A stretch of 64,000 nucleotides of DNA, from contig JAKGSH010000010.1 in NCBI GenBank assembly GCA_021568835.1, positions 3,472,001-3,536,000 of the forward strand. Direction: 5' to 3'. This DNA comes from Streptomyces sp. Tue 6430. GTDB lineage: Bacteria > Actinomycetota > Actinomycetes > Streptomycetales > Streptomycetaceae. Under the pieces are notes generated by a model. It searched no databases. It saw only the letters and a list, made by a program, of their open reading frames with translations, and was not told the origin of the DNA. Below, in pieces: positions 51,878-60,599 of the stretch (its first letter is position 1; every line of letters begins with the position of its first letter). A program made the translations under genes and the position numbers.

Positions 51878-53083
51878 ATGACCGTGTGGGACGACCTCGT
51901 CGGGCAGGAGAAGGTGAGCGAGCAGCTCGCCGCCGCCGCCCGGGACGCCGACGCGCTCGTCACCGCGGCCTCGGCCGGCACCGCGCCGCCCGAGGCGTCG
52001 AGCATGACCCACGCCTGGCTGTTCACGGGGCCGCCCGGCGCCGGCCGGATCCGGACGGCCCGGGCGTTCGCCGCCGCGCTCCAGTGCGTGAGCCCGGACC
52101 GGGCGCTCGGCGGGGTTCCCGGCTGCGGCTTCTGCGACGGCTGCCACACGGTCCTCGTCGGCACGCACGCCGACGTCTCCACGGTCGCCGCCGTGGGCGC
52201 GGAGATCCTCGTCAAGGACATGCGGGACACGGTCCGCAAGTCGTACACCGCCCCGGCGACCGGCCGCTGGCAGGTCATCCTCGTCGAGGACGCCGAGCGG
52301 CTGAACGAGAAGTCGGCCAACGCCGTCCTCAAGGCCGTCGAGGAACCGGCCCCGCGCACGGTCTGGCTCCTGTGCGCGCCGTCTCTCGAGGACGTCCTGC
52401 CGACGATCCGCTCCCGCTGCCGGCACCTGAACCTGCGCACCCCCTCCGTGGACGCGGTCGCCGACATGCTCGTACGGCGCGAGGGCGTCGAGCCGGCCGT
52501 CGCCGCGGCCGCCGCCCGCGCCACCCAGGGACACGTCGACCGGGCCCGCCGCCTCGCCACCGACCCGGCGGCCCGTGAGCGCCGTGCCGCCGTGCTGAAG
52601 CTGCCGCTGCGCGTCCAGGACGTCGGCGGCTGTCTCAAGGCGGCGCAGGAACTCGTCGACGCCGCCGCCGAGGACGCCAAGCAGCTCGCCGAGGAGCGGG
52701 ACGGCAAGGAGACCGACGAGCTGAAGGCGGCGATGGGCGCCGTGCAGGGCGGCCGGATGCCGCGCGGCACGGCGGGCGTGATGAAGGACCTGGAGGAGAT
52801 GCAGAAGCGGCGGCGCACGAGGACGCAGCGCGACAGCCTGGACGTCGCGCTCTCCGACCTCACCGCCTTCTATCGTGACGTCCTCGCCCTCCAGCTCGGC
52901 TCCCGCATCGCCCTCTCCAACGTGGACGCCGAGGACACCCTCGAGCGGCTGGCCCGCGCCGGCACCCCCGAATCCACCCTGCGCCGCATCGAGGCGATCG
53001 CCGCCTGCGGAGTGGCCCTCGACCGGAACGTGCCGCCGCTGCTGGCGGTCGAGGCGATGACGATGGCGCTGAGAGCGGGCTGA
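51878..53083 (+). CDS. holB: DNA polymerase III subunit delta'
   Basis: The 401-residue clamp-loader subunit of the AAA+ family has THAWLFTGPPGAGRIRTARAF near residue 45, a degenerate Walker A in which the lysine position holds Arg, as expected for the non-hydrolysing delta'. A zinc-type cysteine group follows (CGFCDGCHTV), then the Walker B region VILVEDAERLNEKSANAVLK and the SRC motif in IRSRCRHL, which supplies the trans arginine finger. The C-terminal domain joins the loader ring. ATG at 51878 behind GGCGGCG. Followed by tandem 34-bp repeats. Confidence 0.93.
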   Translation: MTVWDDLVGQEKVSEQLAAAARDADALVTAASAGTAPPEASSMTHAWLFTGPPGAGRIRTARAFAAALQCVSPDRALGGVPGCGFCDGCHTVLVGTHADVSTVAAVGAEILVKDMRDTVRKSYTAPATGRWQVILVEDAERLNEKSANAVLKAVEEPAPRTVWLLCAPSLEDVLPTIRSRCRHLNLRTPSVDAVADMLVRREGVEPAVAAAAARATQGHVDRARRLATDPAARERRAAVLKLPLRVQDVGGCLKAAQELVDAAAEDAKQLAEERDGKETDELKAAMGAVQGGRMPRGTAGVMKDLEEMQKRRRTRTQRDSLDVALSDLTAFYRDVLALQLGSRIALSNVDAEDTLERLARAGTPESTLRRIEAIAACGVALDRNVPPLLAVEAMTMALRAG

Positions 53084-53091
53084 GCACGAGG

Positions 53092-53177
53092 GCGGGCTGA
53101 GGGCGGCCGGGCTTGAGGGCGTGAGGCGGGCTGAGGACGGCCGGGCTTGAGGGCGTGAGGCCGGGCTGAGGGCGGCG
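53092..53177. repeat. 34-bp tandem repeat, about 2.5 copies
   Basis: The unit begins GCGGGCTGAG and ends GGGCGTGAG. Copies start at 53092, 53126 and 53160 (partial). It lies directly after the holB stop and has no coding role. Confidence 0.8.
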
Positions 53178-53329
53178 CGGGACGACCGGCGCCGGGCGGG
53201 GGGACGATCGGCGGGCGCCCGAGGGCCGGTCCGGGGCCGGTGGGCGCGAGCGGATTGACCGGGTCACTCGTCCGTGGCAGTTGGCGTACGCACGGCGTTC
53301 GCGCCGTTGCACACGGTTACGCTCGCTGG

Positions 53330-54899
53330 ATGCACACCAGGCGCTCCCCCACCGCTTCCGCACCGGCGTCGCGCTCCTCTCCTTCGCCGCCCTGCTCGTG
53401 TCGGCCTGCTCCTCCGGGAGTTCGACGAGTTCGGCCAGCCCGGCGGCCGCCCGTGCGGCCCTGGCCGCGCTTCCGCAGGCCACGCCGTCCGCGCTGGCGT
53501 CGTACTACGGGCAGAAGCTGAGCTGGCGGGACTGCGGAGTGCCCGGCTTCCAGTGCGCCACGATGAGGGCGCCGCTCGACTACGCCCGGCCCGGCGGGGG
53601 TGACGTCCGGCTCGCCGTCGCCCGCAAGAAGGCGACCGGCCCGGGCAAGCGGCTCGGCTCGCTGCTGGTGAACCCGGGCGGACCGGGCGGCTCGGCCGTC
53701 GGCTACCTCCAGCAGTACGCCGGCGTCGGCTACCCGGCCCAGGTCCGCGCCCGCTACGACATGGTCGCCGTCGACCCCCGTGGCGTGGCCCGCAGCGAGC
53801 CCGTGGAATGCCTCGACGGGCGCCAGATGGACGCCTACACGCAGACCGACGTCACCCCGGACGACCAGCGGGAGACCGGCGAACTCGTCGGCTCCTACAA
53901 GAAGTTCGCGGAGGGCTGCGGCGCCCGGTCGGCCAGGGTGCTGCGGCACGTCTCCACCGTCGAGGCGGCCCGCGACATGGACATCCTGCGCGCGGCCCTC
54001 GGGGACCGCAGACTGACGTACGTGGGGGCGTCGTACGGGACGTTCCTCGGGGCGACCTACGCGGGGCTGTTCCCGGAGCGGGTGGGGCGGCTCGTGCTGG
54101 ACGGCGCGATGGACCCGTCGCTGCCCGCCCGGCGGATGAACCTGGACCAGACGGCGGGGTTCGAGACGGCGTTCCGGTCGTTCGCGAAGGACTGCGCCCG
54201 GCAGCCGGACTGCCCGCTCGGCACCGAGGCCGGGGAGGTCGGAAAGAACCTCAAGGCGTTCTTCGAGCGGCTCGACGCCCGCCCGCTGCCCACCGGCGAC
54301 GCGGACGGCCGCAGGCTCACCGAGTCCCTCGCCACCACCGGTGTGATCGCCGCGATGTACGACGAGAGCGCCTGGGAGCAGCTGCGCGAGGCGCTGACCT
54401 CGGCGATGCGCGAGAACGACGGCGCCGGTCTGCTCGTCCTCTCCGACAGCTACTACGAGCGCGACGCCGAGGGCGGCTACGCCAACCTGATGTTCGCCAA
54501 CTCGGCCGTGAACTGCCTCGACCTGCCGGCCGCGTTCAACGGCCCCGACGAGGTGCGCAAGGCGCTGCCCGCCTTCGAGAAGGCGTCCCCCGTCTTCGGC
54601 GAGGGCCTCGCCTGGGCCTCTCTGAACTGCGCCTACTGGCCGGTCGCGCCGACCGGGGAACCGCACCGCATCAAGGCGGAGGGCGCGGCCCCATCGTCGT
54701 CGTCGGCACCACCCGCGACCCGGCGACCCCCTACCGCTGGGCCCGGTCCCTGGCCCGCCAGCTCGCCTCGGCCCGCCTGCTCACCTACCGCGGCGACGGC
54801 CACACCGCCTACGGCCGCGGCAGCACCTGCATCGACTCCGCGATCAACGACTACCTCGTCCGCGGCACCCCTCCGGCGGACGGAAAGCGCTGCTCGTAG
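53330..54899 (+). CDS. Secreted TAP-like alpha/beta hydrolase (two apparent frameshifts)
   Basis: A lipoprotein alpha/beta hydrolase of the tripeptidyl aminopeptidase type: lipobox VSAC, oxyanion region VNPGGPGGSAVG, nucleophile GASYGT, acid TTRDPATP and histidine GDGHTAYG. Two single-base deletions split it. At the C5 run 53346-53350, one more C would join ATG 53330 (MHTRRSP) to the signal peptide frame. At the C4 run 54689-54692, one more C would join the body to the segment ending GTPPADGKRCS at 54899. Without repair the product loses Asp and His of the triad. Probably a sequence error, but a true pseudogene is possible. Confidence 0.82.
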
Positions 54900-54907
54900 C
54901 CCCGCGG

Positions 54908-54937
54908 CCACCCCGGGACGGAGGCCTCACGGGGTGG
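54908..54937 (+). terminator. Hairpin after the secreted hydrolase
   Basis: CCACCCCG (54908-54915) pairs with CGGGGTGG (54930-54937) around a 14-base loop, 9 bases past the stop. Confidence 0.55.
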
Positions 54938-55006
54938 TTCGGAGCACTCCCGGAAACTGTGTAGACTTACCGACGTTGCTGATCGCACCATAGGTGCGCA
55001 CAGCGC

Positions 55007-55080
55007 GCCGCCTTAGCTCAGATGGCCAGAGCAACGCACTCGTAATGCGTAGGTCTCGGGTTCGAATCCCGAAGGCGGCT
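55007..55080 (+). tRNA. tRNA-Thr (anticodon CGT)
   Basis: The acceptor stem is GCCGCCT/AGGCGGC. The D-arm begins AGCTCAGATGG. The anticodon stem ACGCA/TGCGT encloses CTCGTAA (anticodon CGT), and the T-arm CGGGTTCGAATCCCG is perfect; discriminator base T, no encoded CCA. TAGACT at about 54963 could be its -10 box. Its 3' end faces an integrase gene, so it is the probable attachment site of the element that follows. Confidence 0.96.
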
Positions 55081-55086
55081 CGGATT

Positions 55087-55123
55087 AACCCCAGGACTCA
55101 CTCGCCGTGACCTGGGGTTTTTT
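55087..55123 (+). terminator. Rho-independent terminator of tRNA-Thr
   Basis: AACCCCAGG (55087-55095) pairs with CCTGGGGTT (55111-55119), followed by a clear T6 tract ending at 55123. It is one of the few U-tract terminators in the window. Confidence 0.85.
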
Positions 55124-55208
55124 CATGCCCGGGGTATGCCGAGCCGCACGACGGGGGCGCCGTGGAAGTGCTTGCGTGAGCGATGCGTGAGCGGAGTGGT
55201 CCGGTGCC

Positions 55209-56800
55209 CTACTTCTCGGGCTTCTTCCGCTTGCCCTTCTTCTTGGCCCTGGCCTCGGCTTTCGCCTTGTCCTTGGCTTTCTTGGCGGCCTTACGGGCCT
55301 CCTCCGCCTCGGTCTTCCGCTGAGGCGGAACCAGCTTGGCCGTGGCCTCGGCCGCGTTCTTGCAGACCTGCGGCAGGACGCTCTGGTAGATGTCCCGCGT
55401 GATCCGGGTGTCGCTGTGCCCGAGTGTGTCCGACACGATCTTCACGTCGATGCCGGCGGCGAGCATGAGCGTGGCCGCCCCGTGCCGGAGGTCGTGCAGC
55501 CGGATCGGCGGGAGCCCGGAGGCGGCGACGAGGCGCTCGAAGAGGTCGGTCACCTTGCCGGGGTGCAGCCAGGATCCGTCTTCCTGGGTGAAGACCATGC
55601 CGGTCTCGACCCAGGCCGTTCCCCACTCCTCGCGGTCCGCGTCCTGTTGTTCGCGGTGCCGCTTCAGTACGTCGACGGTGTCGTCGTCGAGCGCGACCAC
55701 GCGGAAGCCGCTGTCCGTCTTGGGCTCGGAGGTCTCGACCTCCCACCCGTCCTGGACGAGCTGGGCGGAGACCGTCAGGGAGTGGTCGTCGAGGTTGGTC
55801 TCCGACCAGGGCTGCGCGCATGCCTCGCCCCGCCGCAGGCCGCGGAAGGCGATCAGGTGCCACATCGCGTACAGCCGGTCCTCCGCGACGAAGTCGAGGA
55901 ACACGCCAGTCTGTTCGGGCGTCCAGACCATCACGGGCGAGGGCTTCTCGCCTGGCTGCTCCCACTTGGCGACCCGCGCGTCCGTCCACACCAGAGCCTT
56001 CGGCTTGCGCACGGAGTCGAGTTCGACGTGGGCCGCCGGGTTGAAGGTGAGGATCTGCTGGCCGATCGCGTCGTTCAGCGCGGCCCGCAGCGTGGCCTTG
56101 ACACGCAGCCGGGTACCGGGCCGGTCACACGCCGGAACGGGGGCATGGCGTCGATCGCCGTCTTCATCACCTTGCGGCGGGCGCGGTTGTCCGTGCCCTT
56201 CCACGGCACGGTGGCCAACTCCTCGACCGCGGCGCGACGCTGGGCGTTCTGCTCCAGGATCTCGGCGTTGGCGTCAGCGATGGCGGTGAACATCTCGCTG
56301 AGGTGGCTCACGCGCAGGCGGTCGAGGCGATGGTGGCCGATCCGGGGCTTCAAGTGGACCCGGATGTCGGTCTCGTAGCGGGTGAGCCCCGACTTGCGGA
56401 TGCGATTGCCGTCGAGCCATCGGTCGAGCCACTCGCTGACGGTCAGGCGTCCGATCAGGTCCTGACCGGACTTCAGGCGCCGCCGGGTTTCTTCGACATC
56501 GGGCAGCGGCGACTTCTGGTCGCCGACCTCCTCCAGTACGGCGGCAATCAGCTCCGTGCCCTCGGGGTCGTCGGGGTCGGCGAGGCCGAGGAGCGTGTGG
56601 ACATGGCCGAGGTCCGCCTGGGCCGCCTTCAGAGAGTCGTAGCCGGCGCGGCTGAAGGAGCGGCGGGTGCCGTCCTCGCGGGGCGGGAGCTCCTGGCGTA
56701 TGGAGTACGAGCCGTGCTCACGGTTGGAGAGCTTCGGGCACTTCTTGCCGAGCGGCTTTCCGGTGTGAGGCAGCAGGCGTTGGACGCGGTCACGCTGTGA
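55209..56800 (-). pseudogene. Tyrosine integrase, frameshifted and with damaged N-terminus
   Basis: Two overlapping frames make one integrase. The N-terminal part (about 56130-56770) has the arm-binding domain CPKLSNREHGSYSIRQELPP and core-binding domain. The C-terminal part (55209-56130) has FRGLRRGEACAQPW (Arg), LHDLRHGAATL (His-x-x-Arg), LGHSDTRITRDIYQSV (Tyr) and a Lys-rich tail. They join at 56115-56122 if one G/C is added in GGCCCGG, restoring VTGPGTRLRVKATLRAALN. Upstream of TGKPLGKKC the usual N-terminus is missing and the frame runs antisense into a DUF3631 remnant. The gene ends near tRNA-Thr, its presumed target. Confidence 0.85.
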
Positions 56801-56968
56801 GTCGCGGCGATGCTGCGCCGGTACGACATCAAGCCCGGCAATGTCCGTCTCGCCGACGGAACCCAGCGCAAGGGCTACATGCGCAGCAAGTTCCTCGACG
56901 CGTGGCGGTGCTACTGCCCCACCGTTCACTCAGTGAACGCCGAGCCCGCCGCCCCCGCCTCGGGCTGA
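56801..56968 (+). pseudogene. C-terminal fragment of a DUF3631-type protein
   Basis: The 52 residues from ATG 56810 (MLRRYDIKPGNVRLADGTQR, KGYMRSKFLDAWRCYCP) match the end of DUF3631 proteins found in actinobacterial integrative elements (RRYGI...GYxRxxFxDAWxRYLP). The in-frame stop at 56798-56800 and loss of similarity upstream mark a deletion breakpoint next to the integrase 5' end. Confidence 0.6.
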
Positions 56969-57384
56969 CCCACGCCTCCCCCGGTGCCCGTCCCTGCCGT
57001 GATCTCGCAGGTCAAACGGCATGCAGGCAAGACGGAAACCGTGGCAAGACGGCAACGCGATCATGAAGACCGCGCTGCCACAAACAGGACGCCGCCCGGA
57101 TCCGTCTTGTGCCGTCCCGCGCGTCCCCGCCGTATCAACGCAGGTCAAGACCCTGTTGGCCGGGACGGCACGACGCAACAGCGCCGTCCCGGCCGGTACG
57201 AGCCCGTCAACGCCTCCGGTACGGCAGATCGAGGCCCTGCCGTATCGGCCCTGACCTGCGCTTGCAACGGCCAAGACGGCCAAGACGGCCAAGACGGATC
57301 ACCCGCCCAACCCCAGGAGCACCCCGCTTGCCCCACCTCTCCACCACCGCCCACCGGGATCACCGGCCCGACGAAGGACAACCG
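56969..57384. other. Non-coding element remnant with short repeats
   Basis: No supported gene. GGCAAGACGG occurs at 57026-57035 and 57043-57052 (17-base period), and GGCCAAGAC is repeated three times in tandem at 57269-57295. GTGCCGTCCC (57108-57117) and GGGACGGCAC (57162-57171) form an inverted repeat. This resembles the control regions of AICE transfer/replication modules. Confidence 0.5.
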
Positions 57385-57840
57385 ATGATGACCAAGGAGG
57401 ATGCCGAGCGATACGCGCTCATCGCAGCAGGCGTCGTCATCGTGACCCTCACCGCCGGCGGGTTCTGGCTCTCGTACGCGCACCTCGCCGAGGTCGCCGG
57501 ACAGCACGGGCTCAGCAGCTCCCCGGTCCGCCAGTGGGCCTGGCCCGCCACCCTGGACGCGTTCATCATCGCGGGCGAACTGCTCATGCTTCGGGCGGGC
57601 CTGCGCGGGATGACCGACTGGTGGGCCATCGTCCTCACTGCCACCGGATCGGTCGGTTCCATCGCGCTCGACGTAGCCGGGGTCAGCGGCACGGGCGACG
57701 CAGATCCCGTGCCCCTCCTCGACTACGTGGTCGCCGCGGTTCCTCCGACCCTCGGCGAATTCCACCAGGAGGGCTACGGACCACACGTATCACTGCGGCA
57801 GGGCCCACCTTCAGGAAGCTGCTGGGTGAATGAGGCATGA
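57385..57840 (+). pseudogene. Truncated DUF2637-like membrane protein (Spd type)
   Basis: The 151-residue frame starts with ATG at 57385 and has three or four transmembrane helices (ALIAAGVVIVTLTAGGFWLS; WPATLDAFIIAGELLML; a helix near 80-100), as in DUF2637 transfer-associated proteins of Streptomyces plasmids and AICEs. After DYVVAAVPPT the sequence changes to an unrelated tail (LGEFHQEGYGPHVSL...), so the 3' part is lost, probably by a deletion near 57745. A membrane role in conjugal spread is known for the family; this copy is probably defunct. Confidence 0.65.
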
Positions 57841-57862
57841 AAGGAGCGGACTTCGGGGACCC

Positions 57863-58213
57863 TCACGGGCTGCTGTTCTCAGCCGCCCCATGGTCCTCAG
57901 GTTCACTTGTCGGCTCGGGCTCCCACGCGGCGATGTCACGGAGGGCGGCCAAGTGGCGGGTGAAGGCCGTACGCCCGTCGCCGGTGAGGGAGAGCCAGGT
58001 GCGTGCGCGCTTGCCCACGAAGGCTTTACGGACCTTTACGTACCCGGCCTGCTCCAAGAGGGCGATCTGCTTGGACAGGGCCGAATCCGTGATCTCGATG
58101 GTGTCGCGGAGGGTCTTGAAGTCGGCTTCGTCGACCGAGGCCAGCGCGGCGACGATGGAGAAGCGCACCGGCGCATGGATGACGGTGTCGAGGGACTTGC
58201 GCGGATGTTTCAC
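57863..58213 (-). CDS. Winged-helix transcriptional regulator
   Basis: A 116-residue ArsR/MarR-like winged helix protein. The recognition region is TDSALSKQIALLEQAGYVKV, followed by the wing KAFVGKRARTWLSLTGDGR. Regulators of this size with the start KHPRKSLDTVIHAPVRFSIV are commonly paired with small membrane proteins and ABC exporters. The GTG at 58213 overlaps the stop of the membrane gene (GTGA), so both are co-translated. It probably controls the ABC transporter or membrane gene; a candidate operator lies at 60547-60565. Confidence 0.87.
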   Translation of the reverse strand: MKHPRKSLDTVIHAPVRFSIVAALASVDEADFKTLRDTIEITDSALSKQIALLEQAGYVKVRKAFVGKRARTWLSLTGDGRTAFTRHLAALRDIAAWEPEPTSEPEDHGAAENSSP

Positions 58214-58647
58214 TGCCGGGTCCCGTGGGGGCGGGCCGCCTTGCGGTCGAGGACGCCGATCACGAAGAAGGGCACAGCGCACAGGACCGCCCCGGGCGCC
58301 CACCAGAGCGGTTCGCCGGAGAAGAAGACCGTGCCGAGTGTGACGGTGAGCGAGTAGACGGCCGCACCGGCCGCCGTCGTCGCGGCGAACACGGCCCGGT
58401 GGTGGCGGGCCAGTACCGGGCGGGTCGCCGTGTGGATCACCAGGGCGAAGAAGGGAATGAGCAGGACGACCGGAACGGCATACCGCGATGAGGGTTCGAG
58501 CAGCAGTCCGTAGGCGGCTGTCATCAGCATCATCGCCAGGCCGAGGGCGAAGACGACGAGTCCGGGCCGCCGGCCTCCCCCTCGCATTCGGGAAGCCAGC
58601 GCGTCGGCTGAAGCAAGAGCTTCCTGCGCTTCCTTCTTGTCCATCAT
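58210..58647 (-). CDS. Small integral membrane protein paired with regulator
   Basis: A 145-residue protein with an amphipathic N-terminal helix (DKKEAQEALASADALASRMR) and four transmembrane helices. This architecture regularly accompanies winged-helix regulators in actinobacteria and may act as a membrane sensor or anti-regulator. ATG at 58647 (ATGATG) is preferred since AAGGAAGG stands just upstream; the longer start at 58668 would include that site. The gap to the permease stop is only 47 bases, so it may belong to the ABC operon. Confidence 0.8.
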   Translation of the reverse strand: MMDKKEAQEALASADALASRMRGGGRRPGLVVFALGLAMMLMTAAYGLLLEPSSRYAVPVVLLIPFFALVIHTATRPVLARHHRAVFAATTAAGAAVYSLTVTLGTVFFSGEPLWWAPGAVLCAVPFFVIGVLDRKAARPHGTRQ

Positions 58648-58694
58648 GGCGCCTTCCTTGCGGGTCACGACTGGAGGATACGGTCACGTACTTC

Positions 58695-59453
58695 TCATGC
58701 GGTCTCGCCCTGATCCCACTTGAACGTTCGGACGGCCAGGACGACCGCCACAGCGGTAGTGGAGACGACGACCAGGATGGACAGCCACACCGGGTGGACC
58801 GGGTCGCCCTGTGACATCTGCGTGAGCATGAGGTCCGCGAAGAACGAGGTGGGCAGCAGGCTCAACGTGGTGCGCACAGCATCGGGCATGAGCTCGAGCG
58901 GGAAGGCGAGACCACTCAGGAACAGCGCCGCCAGTTGTACGAGCGTACCGACGTTGGTGGCGGCATCCGGCGAGGACAGGCGGCCACCGATCAGGTACCC
59001 GACGCCTCCGAACATGGCGAGGCCGAGCAGGGCGATGCCGAAGAGCGCAGGCAGTCGGCTCAATTCCACCTTGCCGAGGGCGACCGCCAGCAGGAGCAGG
59101 ACGGCGGCCTGGGCGGTGACCATGAGAACGCGGGCGATCATGTGCGTGAAGATGAGGCGGGCCCGCCCCAAGGGTGTGGTGCCCAGGAGGCGGAGCGTGC
59201 CTTTGGTGCGCAGGTTCGCCAGCGGTCCGGCGGTGACGGTCAGGGCCGCGCTGGTGACGGCCAGGAAGATGGCCATCGGGATGACCAACTGGAGGAAGTC
59301 CGGGGCACCGGAGTCCTCCGGCATGGCGAAGCCGAGGCTGAGGAAGATGGCCAGCATCCCGAAGGGGAAGAACAGCGCGAAGTAGAAGTACTTCGGGTCG
59401 CGTACGAGCTCCCGGGCGTGCATGAGGGCCAGCTCACGCGAGGACGAAGACAT
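58695..59453 (-). CDS. ABC-2 type transporter permease
   Basis: A 252-residue permease with six transmembrane helices (about 22-42, 54-76, 105-128, 135-160, 170-190, 225-245). The loop LRTKGTLRLLGTTPLGRARL between helices 2 and 3 is the conserved coupling region of ABC-2 (DrrB-type) exporters. ATG at 59453 overlaps the ATPase stop by one base (TGATG). With the ATPase it forms an efflux pump, here next to a RiPP dehydratase, so export of or self-protection against the RiPP product is a reasonable guess. Confidence 0.9.
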   Translation of the reverse strand: MSSSSRELALMHARELVRDPKYFYFALFFPFGMLAIFLSLGFAMPEDSGAPDFLQLVIPMAIFLAVTSAALTVTAGPLANLRTKGTLRLLGTTPLGRARLIFTHMIARVLMVTAQAAVLLLLAVALGKVELSRLPALFGIALLGLAMFGGVGYLIGGRLSSPDAATNVGTLVQLAALFLSGLAFPLELMPDAVRTTLSLLPTSFFADLMLTQMSQGDPVHPVWLSILVVVSTTAVAVVLAVRTFKWDQGETA

Positions 59454-60472
59454 CACGCCATCACACCTTTCTTCTGCGTGGGCTGAGCACCGTCGTGCTC
59501 CGCGGGCGGTTCCGTGCGGTCGCCCGCCGGGTGGAAGGAGACCCCGGTGAGGATGCGGAACACCGCCTCCAGCCCGGCTTCCTTGATCTGGATGTGACGG
59601 GCTCCGAGCGGGCCGGCGATCAGGCCGAACGCCGCGTCGGAGTCGCTGGTCCGCACGGTGACCCGGGTGCTGTCCCCGGAGTCGTGGCTCGTGACGTGGG
59701 ACACCCCGGGCGTGGCACGCAGCCGTGCCAGGTCGGTGCCGGAGGGGACGGTGAAGTGCACCTCGCGTTCGGGTGCGTGGGTGCTGATCAGGTCCTGCGG
59801 GGTTCCGCAGGCTGCGACCGCGCCCTTGTGCAGCACAGCGACCCGGTCGCAGAGCATTTCGGCTTCTTCCATGGAGTGCGTCGACAGCAGCACGGTGCCG
59901 CCGGATCCACGGTGTGCGCGGATCGCGTCCCACAGCTCCTGTCGTGCGTTGGGGTCCATGCCCGTCGACGGCTCGTCGAGCACCAGCAACCGGGGGCGGG
60001 AGATGAGCGCCGTGCCGACGAGCAGCCGCTGACGCTGTCCGCCGGAGAGCTTCGAGACCCGGATGTCGCGTGAGGCCGACAGGCCCATCCGGTCGATGAT
60101 GACGTCGGGAGCCTCGGGGTCGGGGTACAGGGAAGCCCAGACCCGCAGCAGTTCCGCCACCGTCTGCTGCTCGAACACAGCGGCGTGCTGCGGCTGGATC
60201 GCGACGTACTTGCGGATCTCGTTGCGCTGCGCGACCGGGTCGAACCCGAGGACCCGGATCCTGCCCGCGGTGGGGCGGCGCAGACCGACGAGGGTTTCGA
60301 TGGTGGTGGTCTTGCCGGCTCCGTTCGGACCGAGCAGACCGAAGATCTCCCCCGGCCGCACCGAGAGGTCGATGCCCGCCAGGGCGACGACGTCCCCGTG
60401 AGGGCCCGGGTAGTGCTTGGTGACGTTCTGCAGCGAGATCGCCGCGTCGGTGGACGGGCCTTGTTCAGTCAT
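59453..60472 (-). CDS. ABC transporter ATP-binding protein
   Basis: A 339-residue ATPase of the DrrA/antibiotic exporter type. Walker A is LLGPNGAGKTTTIETLVG near residue 46, Q-loop IQPQHAA, signature VSKLSGGQRQRLLVG, Walker B LLVLDEPSTGMDP and H-loop LSTHSMEEAE. A C-terminal regulatory domain of about 80 residues follows. ATG at 60472 (MTEQGPS) is preferred because GGAGG lies 9 bases upstream; the ATG at 60478 is only 3 bases from it. First gene of the exporter pair. Confidence 0.93.
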   Translation of the reverse strand: MTEQGPSTDAAISLQNVTKHYPGPHGDVVALAGIDLSVRPGEIFGLLGPNGAGKTTTIETLVGLRRPTAGRIRVLGFDPVAQRNEIRKYVAIQPQHAAVFEQQTVAELLRVWASLYPDPEAPDVIIDRMGLSASRDIRVSKLSGGQRQRLLVGTALISRPRLLVLDEPSTGMDPNARQELWDAIRAHRGSGGTVLLSTHSMEEAEMLCDRVAVLHKGAVAACGTPQDLISTHAPEREVHFTVPSGTDLARLRATPGVSHVTSHDSGDSTRVTVRTSDSDAAFGLIAGPLGARHIQIKEAGLEAVFRILTGVSFHPAGDRTEPPAEHDGAQPTQKKGVMA

Positions 60473-60599
60473 GGGCATGTGCCTCCATCGGATACCGAGG
60501 TCTGGCCGTGCGTACTGCTCACCCTGTGGGTTCCAGGCTGGCATCCACTTGCTAAAATGGCAAGTAGATGCCCACTGGGTAAATGGAAGGAGTGGACGG
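60473..60599. promoter_or_regulatory. Leader of the ABC operon with a candidate operator
   Basis: The inverted repeat ACTTGC-N7-GCAAGT (60547-60552, 60560-60565) lies in a locally AT-rich stretch. Two similar 16-mers (CCACTTGCTAAAATGG and CCCACTGGGTAAATGG) occur about 25 bases apart. This is a good place for the winged-helix regulator to bind. No precursor-peptide ORF is seen here. Confidence 0.5.

Noticed and set aside
57534..57833. Alternative frame in the DUF2637 remnant
   Set aside because: I considered a frameshift joining it to the truncated membrane protein, but its Arg-rich sequence does not continue the DUF2637 family, so truncation is the better explanation.
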